Source: Bacteroidia bacterium (GTDB taxonomy: Bacteria; Bacteroidota; Bacteroidia; Bacteroidales; VadinHA17). From it: a stretch of DNA of 25,179 nt. A model generated the notes under the pieces. The model saw nothing but the letters and a program-made list of their open reading frames with translations. It did not search any database and had not been told where the DNA came from. A program made the translations under genes and the position numbers. This document shows positions 14,397 to 22,169 of this stretch, piece by piece (the stretch's first letter is position 1; the number at the start of each line of letters is the position of its first letter). The stretch lies in assembly GCA_026391515.1 (NCBI GenBank), contig JAPLEC010000028.1:1-25179 (forward strand), written 5' to 3'.

Positions 14397-15742
14397 ATAA
14401 ATTTCTTAATCTTATCTATAAGTGCTGAAGGCTGGAATGGCTTGCTTATATAATCATCAATGCCGGCTGAAATGCATTTCTCTTTATCGCCAAGCATTGC
14501 ATTCGCCGTAATTGCAATTATCGGGACATGTGTATTGGTGCTGGCTTCGAGTGCCCTTATTTTTTCAGCAGCAATGAGTCCGCTCATTATTGGCATTTGA
14601 ATATCCATCAGAATCAGATCATAACCGGCAGTCCCGAATTTATCAAGAGCCTCTTTCCCGTTAGAAGCTGTATCAATGCTGTTTACCAGCGGTTTAAGCG
14701 TAAGATGTGTAATCTTCTGGTTTATCAGGTTATCTTCAACAAGAAGTATTTTGATGTCTTTCAGCTCCTTATGAATTTTTTCTTTTTGAATAAGCTCCTC
14801 GATTTTTGGAGATGCTATATGCTGCCTGGGTTCATGGATAACGCGGGCAAATGGGAGGCTGATATTCAGTACTGTAAAGTTTTTACCGAATTCCTGATTG
14901 AATGTACCCTTGCCATTCAAAATTAATCTGGCTGCAAGGCTGTGCTCTGCTTCCTTTTCATTAATTAATAAAATATTCCTGTCTGTCTGGATCCTCAATC
15001 CCACATAACTTTTATCTCCTGACTCTTTCTCCTTTTTCAGATTAATTGTGACTTTGGTAGCTCTCTCAGAATATTGATTTTCAATAGTATTAAAGATATC
15101 AAGAAAAATTTGCTTCAGGGTTATTGGATCGCCCTGAGATTCAAAGTCGCTGAATTCCTTTCTGTTTAATATAAAATCTATATTGGCTTTATCTTTCAGG
15201 CTGTACAGTTCTATTGTATTTTGAATTGTCGACAGAAGATTAAACTTGATTTGCTTCCTTGTTTCGAAGCTAAGGTTTCCGGCTGATTGCATTGTTAATT
15301 CATTCACTGTCGTTACCATGTTGTTTGTTGAAGCCACAAATGTTTCCAGAAGCTCTTTTTGCTTTTTCTGGAGACCTGACTCCATAAGCATATCGGTAAT
15401 AATGACCAGGTTATTCAGAGGTTCTCTTATCTTATGTGAAAAATCAATGATCACATTATCTTTCTTTTCGTTTGAGGTAGAAACATCATTCAGGGAATTC
15501 CTGGCAGATTTTAAAAGTGAAATATTTTTTTTGACTAGAAAAATTCCTAAACAGGCAACAGCAAACATAGCTATACCTGCATAAAGTGCTAAATCAAACA
15601 TTATCAGAACAATAGCAACGATAATTAAGGATATCGCAGCATAGGCAATTAATTCAATCTTCCTGATATTCTTTTCAAAAAATTCGCTGGCCGGCTGATT
15701 TGATTCGTTATTATTGTTATATTCTCCGGTTTCTTTATCCAT
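14393..15742 (-). CDS. Hybrid sensor histidine kinase-like protein with receiver domain and degenerate ATPase
   Basis: This 449-residue membrane protein has two transmembrane helices (about 31-49 and 51-70), a HisKA-like dimerisation region with the H-box SHKIREPLNNL (His103), an ATPase-like region (about 165-300) and a C-terminal receiver domain (about 329-447). The receiver is intact: acidic pair in LVEDN, phosphoacceptor Asp380 in LILMDIQMP, Thr412 in ITANA and Lys434 in SKPF. In contrast the ATPase region has DPITLKQIFLDIFNTIENQ where an N-box is expected, with no DxGxG and no second glycine box; GLRIQTDRNILLI stands at that place. ATP binding is therefore doubtful. No periplasmic sensor domain is present because the two helices are nearly adjacent. 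It may act as a phosphatase, phosphotransfer partner or pseudokinase. Confidence 0.85.
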   Translation of the reverse strand: MDKETGEYNNNNESNQPASEFFEKNIRKIELIAYAAISLIIVAIVLIMFDLALYAGIAMFAVACLGIFLVKKNISLLKSARNSLNDVSTSNEKKDNVIIDFSHKIREPLNNLVIITDMLMESGLQKKQKELLETFVASTNNMVTTVNELTMQSAGNLSFETRKQIKFNLLSTIQNTIELYSLKDKANIDFILNRKEFSDFESQGDPITLKQIFLDIFNTIENQYSERATKVTINLKKEKESGDKSYVGLRIQTDRNILLINEKEAEHSLAARLILNGKGTFNQEFGKNFTVLNISLPFARVIHEPRQHIASPKIEELIQKEKIHKELKDIKILLVEDNLINQKITHLTLKPLVNSIDTASNGKEALDKFGTAGYDLILMDIQMPIMSGLIAAEKIRALEASTNTHVPIIAITANAMLGDKEKCISAGIDDYISKPFQPSALIDKIKKFI

Positions 15743-15882
15743 GGCTCATTTCTTAAGTTGTGTAAAATTAAGCAAAATATATAATAAATATACATCAACT
15801 AAAGTTTACACGCTTGTAAGGAAATCGTTAAATTTGTCGTGACGGTATGATTTTTGAACAGGGAAAATAAATCACTATTGTT

Positions 15883-16632
15883 ATGAAAAAGTTTTTCAGG
15901 ATATTTTTTCTATTTACCATTATTATTTCTGCTGTTTCTCTTATCAGGGTTAGGGGACAGGGGCAGGAGCATGAGAGTATGGTTAAGTATACTCCTGATT
16001 TCAGATTTAAGGATGGAATCTACGTTAATTTTGATCAGGTTAAATCAAATAGCCCGATTCCAAAAGCGAAACTGTTGACATCGACTGATTACAATGATAA
16101 GGAGTTCTTTAAAAAACTCCTGGAGTCCGATAAAATCTATTATTATGATGGTATGGGAGTAAGGCAGGAAATCGCGACAAATATGATTTGGGGTTATGCA
16201 CGGAACGGCGTACTGTATATTCAGGTACAGGATAATTTTACCAGGATAACCTTTGTAGGCAGTATCTGCCATTTCGTTGCTGACATAACAACGGTTGATA
16301 CGCGTTACTCGCCCTATGGCGGATATTATGATCCTTATTCCTATTATTCTCCCTATGGATATGGCAATTATTACTATCCTTACGGTTCATATTATTCGCC
16401 TTATGCGCGAAACAATATGTCCAGAAATGAGGTTAAGCAGTATCTTCTCGATTTTGAAACAGGCAAGATCATTGAATTTAATCGTGAGGGGACTGAATTA
16501 TTGTTGATGAAAGATGAAAAGCTTTATGAGGAATTTGTCAGGCTTCCGAGGAAAGATAAAAAAGATTTAATGTTTGTTTACATTCGTAAATTTAATGAAA
16601 ACAATCCTTTATATATCCCTGTAAATCAATAA
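15883..16632 (+). CDS. Secreted protein of unknown function with tyrosine-rich segment
   Basis: The function is not recognised. The 249-residue product begins with a clear signal peptide (MKKFFRIFFLFTIIISAVSL), so it is exported to the periplasm or outer membrane. The middle contains a low-complexity segment at about 142-174 in which 16 of 33 residues are tyrosine, built of repeats such as YSPYGGYYDPY and YSYYSPYGYG. The flanking parts have mixed composition and look folded. The next gene starts five bases after its stop, so the two are probably cotranscribed. I see no exact TAnnTTTG element directly upstream. Confidence 0.8.
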   Translation: MKKFFRIFFLFTIIISAVSLIRVRGQGQEHESMVKYTPDFRFKDGIYVNFDQVKSNSPIPKAKLLTSTDYNDKEFFKKLLESDKIYYYDGMGVRQEIATNMIWGYARNGVLYIQVQDNFTRITFVGSICHFVADITTVDTRYSPYGGYYDPYSYYSPYGYGNYYYPYGSYYSPYARNNMSRNEVKQYLLDFETGKIIEFNREGTELLLMKDEKLYEEFVRLPRKDKKDLMFVYIRKFNENNPLYIPVNQ

Positions 16633-16637
16633 GAAAC

Positions 16638-17492
16638 ATGAATAAAGTATTATCAGTTATTCCAGTCCTCTTTTTCTCTGTTGTTCTATGCGGGCAAGCT
16701 CCATTCCCCTCAAAGGATGAAATAAAACAGTTTAGTGTATCAAAAACATGTGTGGTTCTTGAAAATGACCCGTTTTCGACTTATAATAAGTATATAAAAG
16801 ATGCTGTAACTCAATTCTGGAAAGTCACTCCGTTTGAATTTATTGATGTAAAGGAATTTAACGTTCGCAGAATAAAGCCGGCATATTCATTCATTGTTCT
16901 GACAGAGACTAATTATGAAAAAGATAAAACAAACGCAGTCTATAATTTCATAAATCTTCTCCAGGGTAAAAATGTCAATAAGCTTGGCGAAATGCCCGAG
17001 ATTTGTGCAATACCATTATCCTATGCGGGCGAAGAGGATATTGAATACAGCTATAAGCTCGGAGCTATACTCGAATTCATGCAGAAACATTCCCAGCTGA
17101 TAATGGAGAATCCTTCATTGACAGGAAGAAAATATCTGAAATACTATAATGAAAATATACCCGATGTCGCGAATAAAACTATACTGATCAGGCAGGAAGA
17201 TCTGTCTCCGGATATTAATACAATTGAAAAAATAAAGGCAATCTATTCAAATAAAATAGAAATTGTGTCAGAAGAAGATATCGTGAAAGCTATTGAAGCC
17301 AGAACGCCAAATACAGTCATCCTGCATAAGGTAGGACCTGTGGGTGAAAAAAAGAATGAAGGATATTGCTTCAAGATGCTTATAGGTACCGACGATGCCA
17401 ATATGTATTACTATAATCTTCATACAATTGATAAATCCAGCCCGAATGGATTTTTACCTTCCGACCTTAGACGTCTTGCAAGGAAAGAATGA
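16638..17492 (+). CDS. Secreted protein of unknown function
   Basis: The 284-residue product starts with a hydrophobic signal peptide (MNKVLSVIPVLFFSVVLCGQ); a lipoprotein cysteine is possible but the sequence before it is not a good lipobox. The mature part has mixed alpha/beta composition, with conserved-looking stretches such as TPFEFIDVKEFNVRRIKPAY and PNTVILHKVGPVGEK. I do not recognise a named domain. It lies five bases after the tyrosine-rich secreted protein gene and 39 bases before the DUF4870 gene, which suggests an envelope-related unit. No catalytic motif is evident. Confidence 0.8.
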   Translation: MNKVLSVIPVLFFSVVLCGQAPFPSKDEIKQFSVSKTCVVLENDPFSTYNKYIKDAVTQFWKVTPFEFIDVKEFNVRRIKPAYSFIVLTETNYEKDKTNAVYNFINLLQGKNVNKLGEMPEICAIPLSYAGEEDIEYSYKLGAILEFMQKHSQLIMENPSLTGRKYLKYYNENIPDVANKTILIRQEDLSPDINTIEKIKAIYSNKIEIVSEEDIVKAIEARTPNTVILHKVGPVGEKKNEGYCFKMLIGTDDANMYYYNLHTIDKSSPNGFLPSDLRRLARKE

Positions 17493-17531
17493 TGCAGCAT
17501 TATATATAAAGTGAAGTCTTTTGAATAAAGA

Positions 17532-17906
17532 ATGAACGTCATGGAAGAGGTCAAACAATTATCGGAAACTGAAAGAAACTGGGCTATGTTTTGCCATCTG
17601 TCTGCTTTTGCAGGTATGCCAGGACTTTTTTTCCCGTTTGGAAGTGTTTTAGGTCCGCTTATTTGCTGGCTGTCACGGAAAGATGAATCTGCATGGGTTG
17701 ACGAAAACGGAAAAGCTGCAATGAACTTCAATCTCTCAATACTTCTTTATATTCTTCTAGTAAGTCCATTATGTCTCATTAAAATCGGATTTTTAATTAT
17801 AGGTTTCATTGAAACCTTTAAAGTTATATGTATCATTATCGCAAGCGTAAAAGCTTCAAAAGGAGAGAAATTCAAATACCCGCTGGCAATACCGTTTATT
17901 CAATAG
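17532..17906 (+). CDS. DUF4870 small membrane protein
   Basis: The 124-residue protein matches the DUF4870 (Tic20-like) pattern: ERNWAMFCHLSAFAGM at the N-terminus, the PFGSVLGPLICWLSRKDES turn, VDENGKAAMNFNLSI before the central helices, and a C-terminal VKASKGEKFKYPLAIPFI. Three or four hydrophobic helices place it in the inner membrane. The molecular function of the family is not established. Either the ATG at 17532 or that at 17541 could be used. A perfect intrinsic terminator follows at 17997. Confidence 0.88.
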   Translation: MNVMEEVKQLSETERNWAMFCHLSAFAGMPGLFFPFGSVLGPLICWLSRKDESAWVDENGKAAMNFNLSILLYILLVSPLCLIKIGFLIIGFIETFKVICIIIASVKASKGEKFKYPLAIPFIQ

Positions 17907-17996
17907 TTTGAAGTTCTGAGTTTTGAGTGACTAATGTTATTTATATCAACTCTGGTCTCTCCACACTTTAGCTCACTCTAAACTTTTCAAATTATT

Positions 17997-18027
17997 CCTG
18001 AAAATTCTCAATTTTCAGGATTTTTTT
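17997..18027 (+). terminator. Intrinsic terminator after the DUF4870 gene
   Basis: CCTGAAAATT (17997-18006) pairs perfectly with AATTTTCAGG (18010-18019) around a three-base loop, followed by A and seven T residues. It separates the envelope gene cluster from ppk2. Confidence 0.9.
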
Positions 18028-18060
18028 CTATCTTTCTTGTTCATTTTAAAATTATTTGCC

Positions 18061-18924
18061 ATGGGATCACAGAATAAAAAGAAAAAGATCAAAGTCAAGA
18101 CATTTCAAAAGAAAGATCTTTATCACGACGTTAAGCCTGAAAAGAAAGAAAAGCTGAACAAGAAAGAATTTGAAAAGCAGCTTCTGAGGCAGGAGATAGA
18201 ACTGGTCAAGCTGCAGGAATGGGTAAAGGCAAATAAGCTAAAAGTTGTTGTAATCTTTGAAGGAAGAGATGCAGCAGGAAAAGGAGGTGTTATAAAAACA
18301 ATAGCCGGATGTCTTAATCCCAGAATTTGCAGGATCGTAGCCTTAGGCATTCCCACCGAAAAGGAGAAAACCCAGTGGTATTTTCAACGTTATGTCACAC
18401 AGCTGCCTGCCGGAGGCGAAATTGTTCTGTTTGACAGAAGCTGGTACAACAGGGCTGGTGTTGAGAAAGTAATGGGATATTGCTCCAACGAGGATTATGA
18501 AGAGTTCCTCAGAGCTTGTCCTGAATTCGAGAAGATGCTTATCAGATCCGGAATTACGTTGATAAAATACTGGTTCTCAGTTAGTGACAAGGAACAGGAA
18601 AAACGTTTCCAGGACAGAATACAGGATCCTACAAAACGGTGGAAAATCAGCCCTATGGACGTGGAATCACGCGATAAATGGGTGGAATATTCCATGGCTA
18701 AGGACAAAATGTTCTCATATACCGATACCAAGCAATCACCCTGGTATGTTGTCCATGCAGATGATAAAAGAAGGGCAAGGCTTAATACTATTGAACATTT
18801 TCTTTCAATTATACCTTATAAAGATCTTACACCCAAACCATTTAAGCTGCCACCGCTGAAACACGATGTAGCTTATGTTAGACCACCGGTTACCGACCAG
18901 ACATTCGTACCTGAGAAGTATTGA
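18061..18924 (+). CDS. ppk2: Polyphosphate kinase 2 (class I PPK2)
   Basis: PPK2 enzymes transfer phosphate between polyphosphate and nucleotides; single-domain class I members mainly make nucleoside triphosphates from diphosphates using polyphosphate. From the ATG at 18061 the protein has 287 residues. A Lys-rich N-terminus of about 35 residues is followed by Walker A FEGRDAAGKGG (67-76), the TQWYFQRYVTQLP segment, Walker B-like IVLFDRSWYNRAG (121-133) and the lid region with DPTKRWKISPMDVESR. The C-terminal WYVVHADDKRRARLN is also typical. An earlier TTG at 18037 lies too near the preceding terminator. The gene stands alone between that terminator and hisS. Confidence 0.95.
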   Translation: MGSQNKKKKIKVKTFQKKDLYHDVKPEKKEKLNKKEFEKQLLRQEIELVKLQEWVKANKLKVVVIFEGRDAAGKGGVIKTIAGCLNPRICRIVALGIPTEKEKTQWYFQRYVTQLPAGGEIVLFDRSWYNRAGVEKVMGYCSNEDYEEFLRACPEFEKMLIRSGITLIKYWFSVSDKEQEKRFQDRIQDPTKRWKISPMDVESRDKWVEYSMAKDKMFSYTDTKQSPWYVVHADDKRRARLNTIEHFLSIIPYKDLTPKPFKLPPLKHDVAYVRPPVTDQTFVPEKY

Positions 18925-18926
18925 TT

Positions 18927-19013
18927 AGTCTGCGAAGTCCTTAAAGTCTATAAAGTCCATAAAGTCCTTATATGAAACGACTTTACGGACTTTTGACTTT
19001 ACGGACTTTCGAC
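18927..19013. repeat. Direct and inverted AAAGTCC-type repeats upstream of hisS
   Basis: Several spaced copies of AAAGTC[CT] on the left (18932-18967) face several copies of GGACTTT or GACTTTA on the right (18980-19009), so the array can fold into a long imperfect hairpin. It follows ppk2 by a few bases and may serve as its transcription end. No coding sequence is present. Confidence 0.65.
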
Positions 19014-19022
19014 TATTATTCC

Positions 19023-19050
19023 TACTTTTGTCTTTTATCGTTTATCTTTG
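19023..19050 (+). promoter_or_regulatory. Two tandem -7-like elements upstream of hisS
   Basis: TACTTTTG (19023-19030) and TATCTTTG (19043-19050) both match TAnnTTTG exactly, but no TTG is found at the ideal -33 spacing for either. The first would give a leader of about 20 bases; the second would make a leaderless message. The same TTTATCTTTGATCTT context occurs upstream of the ubiD gene at 11487. Confidence 0.5.
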
Positions 19051-19055
19051 ATCTT

Positions 19056-20438
19056 ATGATTTCAAAGCCATCCATACCTAAAGGAACGCGTGATTTCTCA
19101 ACTGACGAGATGCTGAAAAGGGAATTCATTTTTGATACCATTAAAAAGGTATTTAAACTATATGGCTATCAACCTATTGAAACCCCGGCAATGGAAAACC
19201 TTTCTACTTTGCTGGGCAAATATGGTGAGGAAGGCGACAGGCTTATTTTCAGGATTCTGAACTCAGGAGACTTTCTGGCAGGAGTCAGGGATGAAGATTT
19301 ACAAAAAAGAGAAGGAGGAAAGCTCTCGCAACAGATTTGTGAAAAGGGATTGAGATACGACCTCACTGTCCCGTTTGCCAGATATGTTGTCCAATACCGT
19401 GATAAACTTATTTTTCCGTTTAAAAGATATCAGATTCAACCGGTCTGGCGGGCAGACCGGCCCCAGAAAGGCAGATACCGTGAATTCTTCCAGTGTGATG
19501 TTGATGTAATCGGAAGTGATTCATTATTAAATGAATATGAACTCATTAAAATAATTGACGAAGTATTTACCCTGCTTGATATTTCAATTGTTATCAAACT
19601 CAATAACAGGAAGATCCTCTCAGGGATAGCAGGTTACATTGGTGAAGGCAGCCGGATAACTGACATAACTGTCGCAATTGATAAGCTTGATAAGATCGGA
19701 ATTGATGGTGTTAATGAAGTGCTCAGGGAAAAGGGTGTCGCTGCAGGAGCAGTTCAAAAGCTACAGCCATTTCTTAAGCTGAAAGGCGAAACAAATGCTA
19801 AGCTCATGAAGATGGAAGAGCTGCTTTCAAAATCTGAAACAGGAATGAAAGGGATTGCTGAACTGAGGACTCTTTTTTCATTTATCCGGGCCGACAAAAT
19901 TTCAGGTAAAGTTGAGCTTGATCTCACACTTGCGCGCGGACTAAACTATTATACCGGAGCAATAATTGAAGTCAGATCAGCTGATGTTGCAATAGGCAGC
20001 ATTTGTGGCGGAGGACGCTATGATGATCTTACCGGTGTGTTTGGAATGAAAGGAGTTTCAGGTGTTGGAGTATCGTTCGGAGCCGACAGGATCTGTGATG
20101 TAATGAATCAGCTTAATCTCTTCAGAAGCCTGAGCTCTTCTTCAACCCAGGTATTGATACTTAATTTTGGAGAAGCAGAAATAAAGTATGCACTTAATAT
20201 TTTAAAATTATTAAGGAACCTTAAAATTAAAGCCGAACTCTATCCCGACCAGGTAAAGCTAAAAAAACAAATGTCGTATGCCGATGCGAGGGAAATACCT
20301 TATATTATTATTGCCGGCGAGGAAGAGATCAGAGCCAACGAACTGACAATTAAGATTATGTCTTCAGGTGAACAGAAAAAAATACAACTTAAAGATATTA
20401 AGTCGTATTTCTTATTTCTTAAAAAAGCGAATGATTAA
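19056..20438 (+). CDS. hisS: Histidine-tRNA ligase
   Basis: This class II aminoacyl-tRNA synthetase charges tRNA-His in the cytoplasm. From the ATG at 19056 (MISKPSIPKGTRDF, the usual N-terminus) it has 460 residues. Motif 2 is seen in KRYQIQPVWRADRPQKGRYR, the histidine-specific motifs in LARGLNYYTGAIIEV and SICGGGRYDDL, and motif 3 in VSFGADRI. The C-terminal anticodon-binding domain starts at about residue 365. The longer frame from 18972 runs through intergenic repeats and is rejected. It is convergent with the Spy-like gene, 27 bases away. Confidence 0.97.
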   Translation: MISKPSIPKGTRDFSTDEMLKREFIFDTIKKVFKLYGYQPIETPAMENLSTLLGKYGEEGDRLIFRILNSGDFLAGVRDEDLQKREGGKLSQQICEKGLRYDLTVPFARYVVQYRDKLIFPFKRYQIQPVWRADRPQKGRYREFFQCDVDVIGSDSLLNEYELIKIIDEVFTLLDISIVIKLNNRKILSGIAGYIGEGSRITDITVAIDKLDKIGIDGVNEVLREKGVAAGAVQKLQPFLKLKGETNAKLMKMEELLSKSETGMKGIAELRTLFSFIRADKISGKVELDLTLARGLNYYTGAIIEVRSADVAIGSICGGGRYDDLTGVFGMKGVSGVGVSFGADRICDVMNQLNLFRSLSSSSTQVLILNFGEAEIKYALNILKLLRNLKIKAELYPDQVKLKKQMSYADAREIPYIIIAGEEEIRANELTIKIMSSGEQKKIQLKDIKSYFLFLKKAND

Positions 20439-20465
20439 ATTCCTTAGATTCAGTAGTGTATAAAA

Positions 20466-20927
20466 TTATCTCTGCAACTGATTGTTTCTTACCTGTCTTC
20501 TCTGCTGTAATTCATTTAATAACACGAGCTTGTACTGGTTTTCAACCTGATAAAATTTTAATATTTTCAATGGAGGAAGTATCCCTTTCATATTATTGTA
20601 AAATTCCTTACTGAGATCAGCTTCCTTTATTTCCAGACCAAAATACTTATCACCCAGCTCAGTCAGCTCTTTATCCGACATATTGGCTCCGTTCTGGACA
20701 ACAGTCCTCGTCATCTGCACTCTTTCAACCTGGATCTTATTCTTCCTGTCCTGGTAATCATTGTAAAGCGGCCAGAATTTTTCAGCTTCCTGTGGAGTAA
20801 GATTTAATTTCTGAGTGAAGAATGCAATTTTATATGAATTCAGTTTTTCAAGATTCGGATTCTGTGCAGAAACCCTTAAGGATGATAAAATCATCATAAT
20901 AATTAAAACGACAACTCCTCTTTTCAT
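20466..20927 (-). CDS. Spy/CpxP-like periplasmic protein
   Basis: This 153-residue protein begins with a signal peptide (MKRGVVVLIIMMILSSLRVS) and continues as an almost all-helical protein. It has the LTPQEAEKFWPLYNDYQDRK pattern that resembles LTxxQ-type Spy/CpxP proteins found beside Bacteroidota sigma factor genes. Such proteins are periplasmic chaperones or stress sensors. The ATG at 20927 is preferred because it places the signal sequence at the N-terminus; an upstream ATG at 20960 would overlap the preceding gene by 23 bases. It is the third gene of the sigma factor unit, which suggests a feedback or sensing role. Confidence 0.82.
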   Translation of the reverse strand: MKRGVVVLIIMMILSSLRVSAQNPNLEKLNSYKIAFFTQKLNLTPQEAEKFWPLYNDYQDRKNKIQVERVQMTRTVVQNGANMSDKELTELGDKYFGLEIKEADLSKEFYNNMKGILPPLKILKFYQVENQYKLVLLNELQQRRQVRNNQLQR

Positions 20928-20937
20928 AGCTTTATAT

Positions 20938-21375
20938 TTATAAAAGTTCATATATTTCATTTATTCCAACGTTCTCAAGTATCAGGTAATCAATAATTTC
21001 TGAATTACTGACTTCTGGTACTCTATCATAAAAGGTTGTTGGATCAACATTTTCTTCGAGCGTTTGAATATCAATATCATCGAGAAAAGAATCCGAAATT
21101 TCCATCAGACTTATTTCGGATATCTTCCCGTTTTTATTGTCAGGGAGGAATATTCTTAGAGCTGTATAGCTTAAAAGCACTAACAAGACAACAGATGCTG
21201 CAATTGCCAGAGCCGGCCGCAGTCTGCGGAATAATCCGATCTTCCTGACTTCAGGTCCAGTGCTGATTTCAGCTTCGACAGTAGCAGAAATGATCTTCCT
21301 TGTTACATCCTCGAAGTAATTTTCCGGCACTTTAAATGGATTTTTACCTGGTATTTTATCTGACTCTTTCATCAT
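20938..21375 (-). CDS. Single-pass membrane protein, probable anti-sigma factor
   Basis: The 145-residue protein has a short cytoplasmic N-terminus with the motif NPFKVPENYFEDV (about 12-24), one transmembrane helix (about 53-76, ALAIAASVVLLVLLSYTALR) and an acidic C-terminal part ending in EIIDYLILENVGINEIYELL. The motif and arrangement are typical of small membrane proteins encoded directly after ECF sigma factors in Bacteroidota. The cytoplasmic part is short and lacks an obvious zinc-binding anti-sigma motif, so the anti-sigma role is inferred from context only. It lies 29 bases after the sigma factor gene. Confidence 0.75.
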   Translation of the reverse strand: MMKESDKIPGKNPFKVPENYFEDVTRKIISATVEAEISTGPEVRKIGLFRRLRPALAIAASVVLLVLLSYTALRIFLPDNKNGKISEISLMEISDSFLDDIDIQTLEENVDPTTFYDRVPEVSNSEIIDYLILENVGINEIYELL

Positions 21376-21404
21376 TTATTTAGATGATTAAATAACAAAA
21401 TAGT

Positions 21405-21950
21405 TTAACTCTCACCCAATATTTTTTCAATTTTTTTAACTGCATAATGATATGATGCTTTCAGTGCACCTTCGGAGGTTTTAAGTATTTTGCTCATATC
21501 TTCATACGTCATCTCTTCAAAGTATTTAAGGTTGAATACAACACGCTGTTTTTCAGGTAATTGCAGAATTGCATTTTGCAATTTTACCTGCGCCCCGTCG
21601 CCATCGAACCATGTACTGCCTTCCATCGAGCTCGTAAAAAAGTTTCCTATATCATCCAGAGAAACAGTCGTGTTTCTCTTTCTTTTATTTATTAATGTCA
21701 GCGATTCGTTGGTTGCAATTGCATAAAGCCAGGTGTACAGTGCGCTTTCATTTCTGAACTCACTAATATTTTTCCATGCATTGATAAAAGTATTTTGCAA
21801 TGCATCATCAGCATCTTCATGCAAAATAACAAGCCGTCGGATATGCCAGTAAAGCCTTGAGCTGTATCGCTCTACGACCAGCCTGAATCCCCTGTTAACA
21901 TCTGTTTTAAGGAGTTTCAAAATATCTGTATCCTGATTTACCTTATCCAA
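21405..21950 (-). CDS. ECF-family RNA polymerase sigma factor (RpoE-like)
   Basis: The protein directs RNA polymerase to a stress regulon, probably concerned with the envelope given its neighbours. It has 181 residues. Region 2 includes HEDADDALQNTFINAWKNI and ALYTWLYAIATNESL; region 4 includes LPEKQRVVFNLKYFEEMTYE and the helix-turn-helix ILKTSEGALKASYHYAVKKI. No ATG precedes region 2; the best start is TTG at 21950, followed by DKVNQDTDIL, with an in-frame stop three codons upstream. A TTG start implies modest translation. The gene is divergent from ychF and leads the sigma, membrane protein, Spy-like unit. Confidence 0.93.
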   Translation of the reverse strand: MDKVNQDTDILKLLKTDVNRGFRLVVERYSSRLYWHIRRLVILHEDADDALQNTFINAWKNISEFRNESALYTWLYAIATNESLTLINKRKRNTTVSLDDIGNFFTSSMEGSTWFDGDGAQVKLQNAILQLPEKQRVVFNLKYFEEMTYEDMSKILKTSEGALKASYHYAVKKIEKILGES

Positions 21951-22034
21951 ATTAGTTCAGGCTTTTAATCATTAGATAAGCAAGATAACCAAAGGTTTAA
22001 AGATAGATATCAAATAGTGAAACAAAAAGAATTA

Positions 22035-22126
22035 TTGCCACTAAGGCACGAAGTCACTAAGGTTCACAAAGAAACTTCGTTGATCTAGTCTTGGTGTAAC
22101 TTTGTGTCTTGGTGTCTTCGTGGCAA
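22035..22126. repeat. Long imperfect palindrome between the sigma factor gene and ychF
   Basis: TTGCCACTAAGGCACGAAG and following bases on the left (22035-22070) pair with CTTTGTGTCTTGGTGTCTTC and GTGGCAA on the right (22100-22126). The arms are built from near-repeats of a short CACTAAG or CTTGGTGT unit, a pattern seen in Bacteroidota intergenic repeats. It could act as a bidirectional terminator. It ends just before the ychF promoter. Confidence 0.72.
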
Positions 22127-22138
22127 AAAAGGAAATTG

Positions 22139-22146
22139 TACATTTG
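22139..22146 (+). promoter_or_regulatory. -7 element of the ychF promoter
   Basis: TACATTTG is an exact TAnnTTTG match 24 bases before the ATG at 22170. The -33 position holds TTCG (22117-22120, spacing 18), inside the right arm of the palindrome, a weak match to TTTG. Confidence 0.6.
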
Positions 22147-22169
22147 TATCCGTAATAATCCTGAAGTTT

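Noticed and set aside
16295..16507. Open frame inside the tyrosine-rich secreted protein gene
   Set aside because: It is a shifted-frame reading of the tyrosine-codon repeats, with a methionine- and isoleucine-rich composition typical of such shadows.
18972..19055. Longer N-terminus for histidine-tRNA ligase starting at 18972
   Set aside because: The extra codons translate the inverted repeats and promoter region, while the ATG at 19056 gives the standard family N-terminus.
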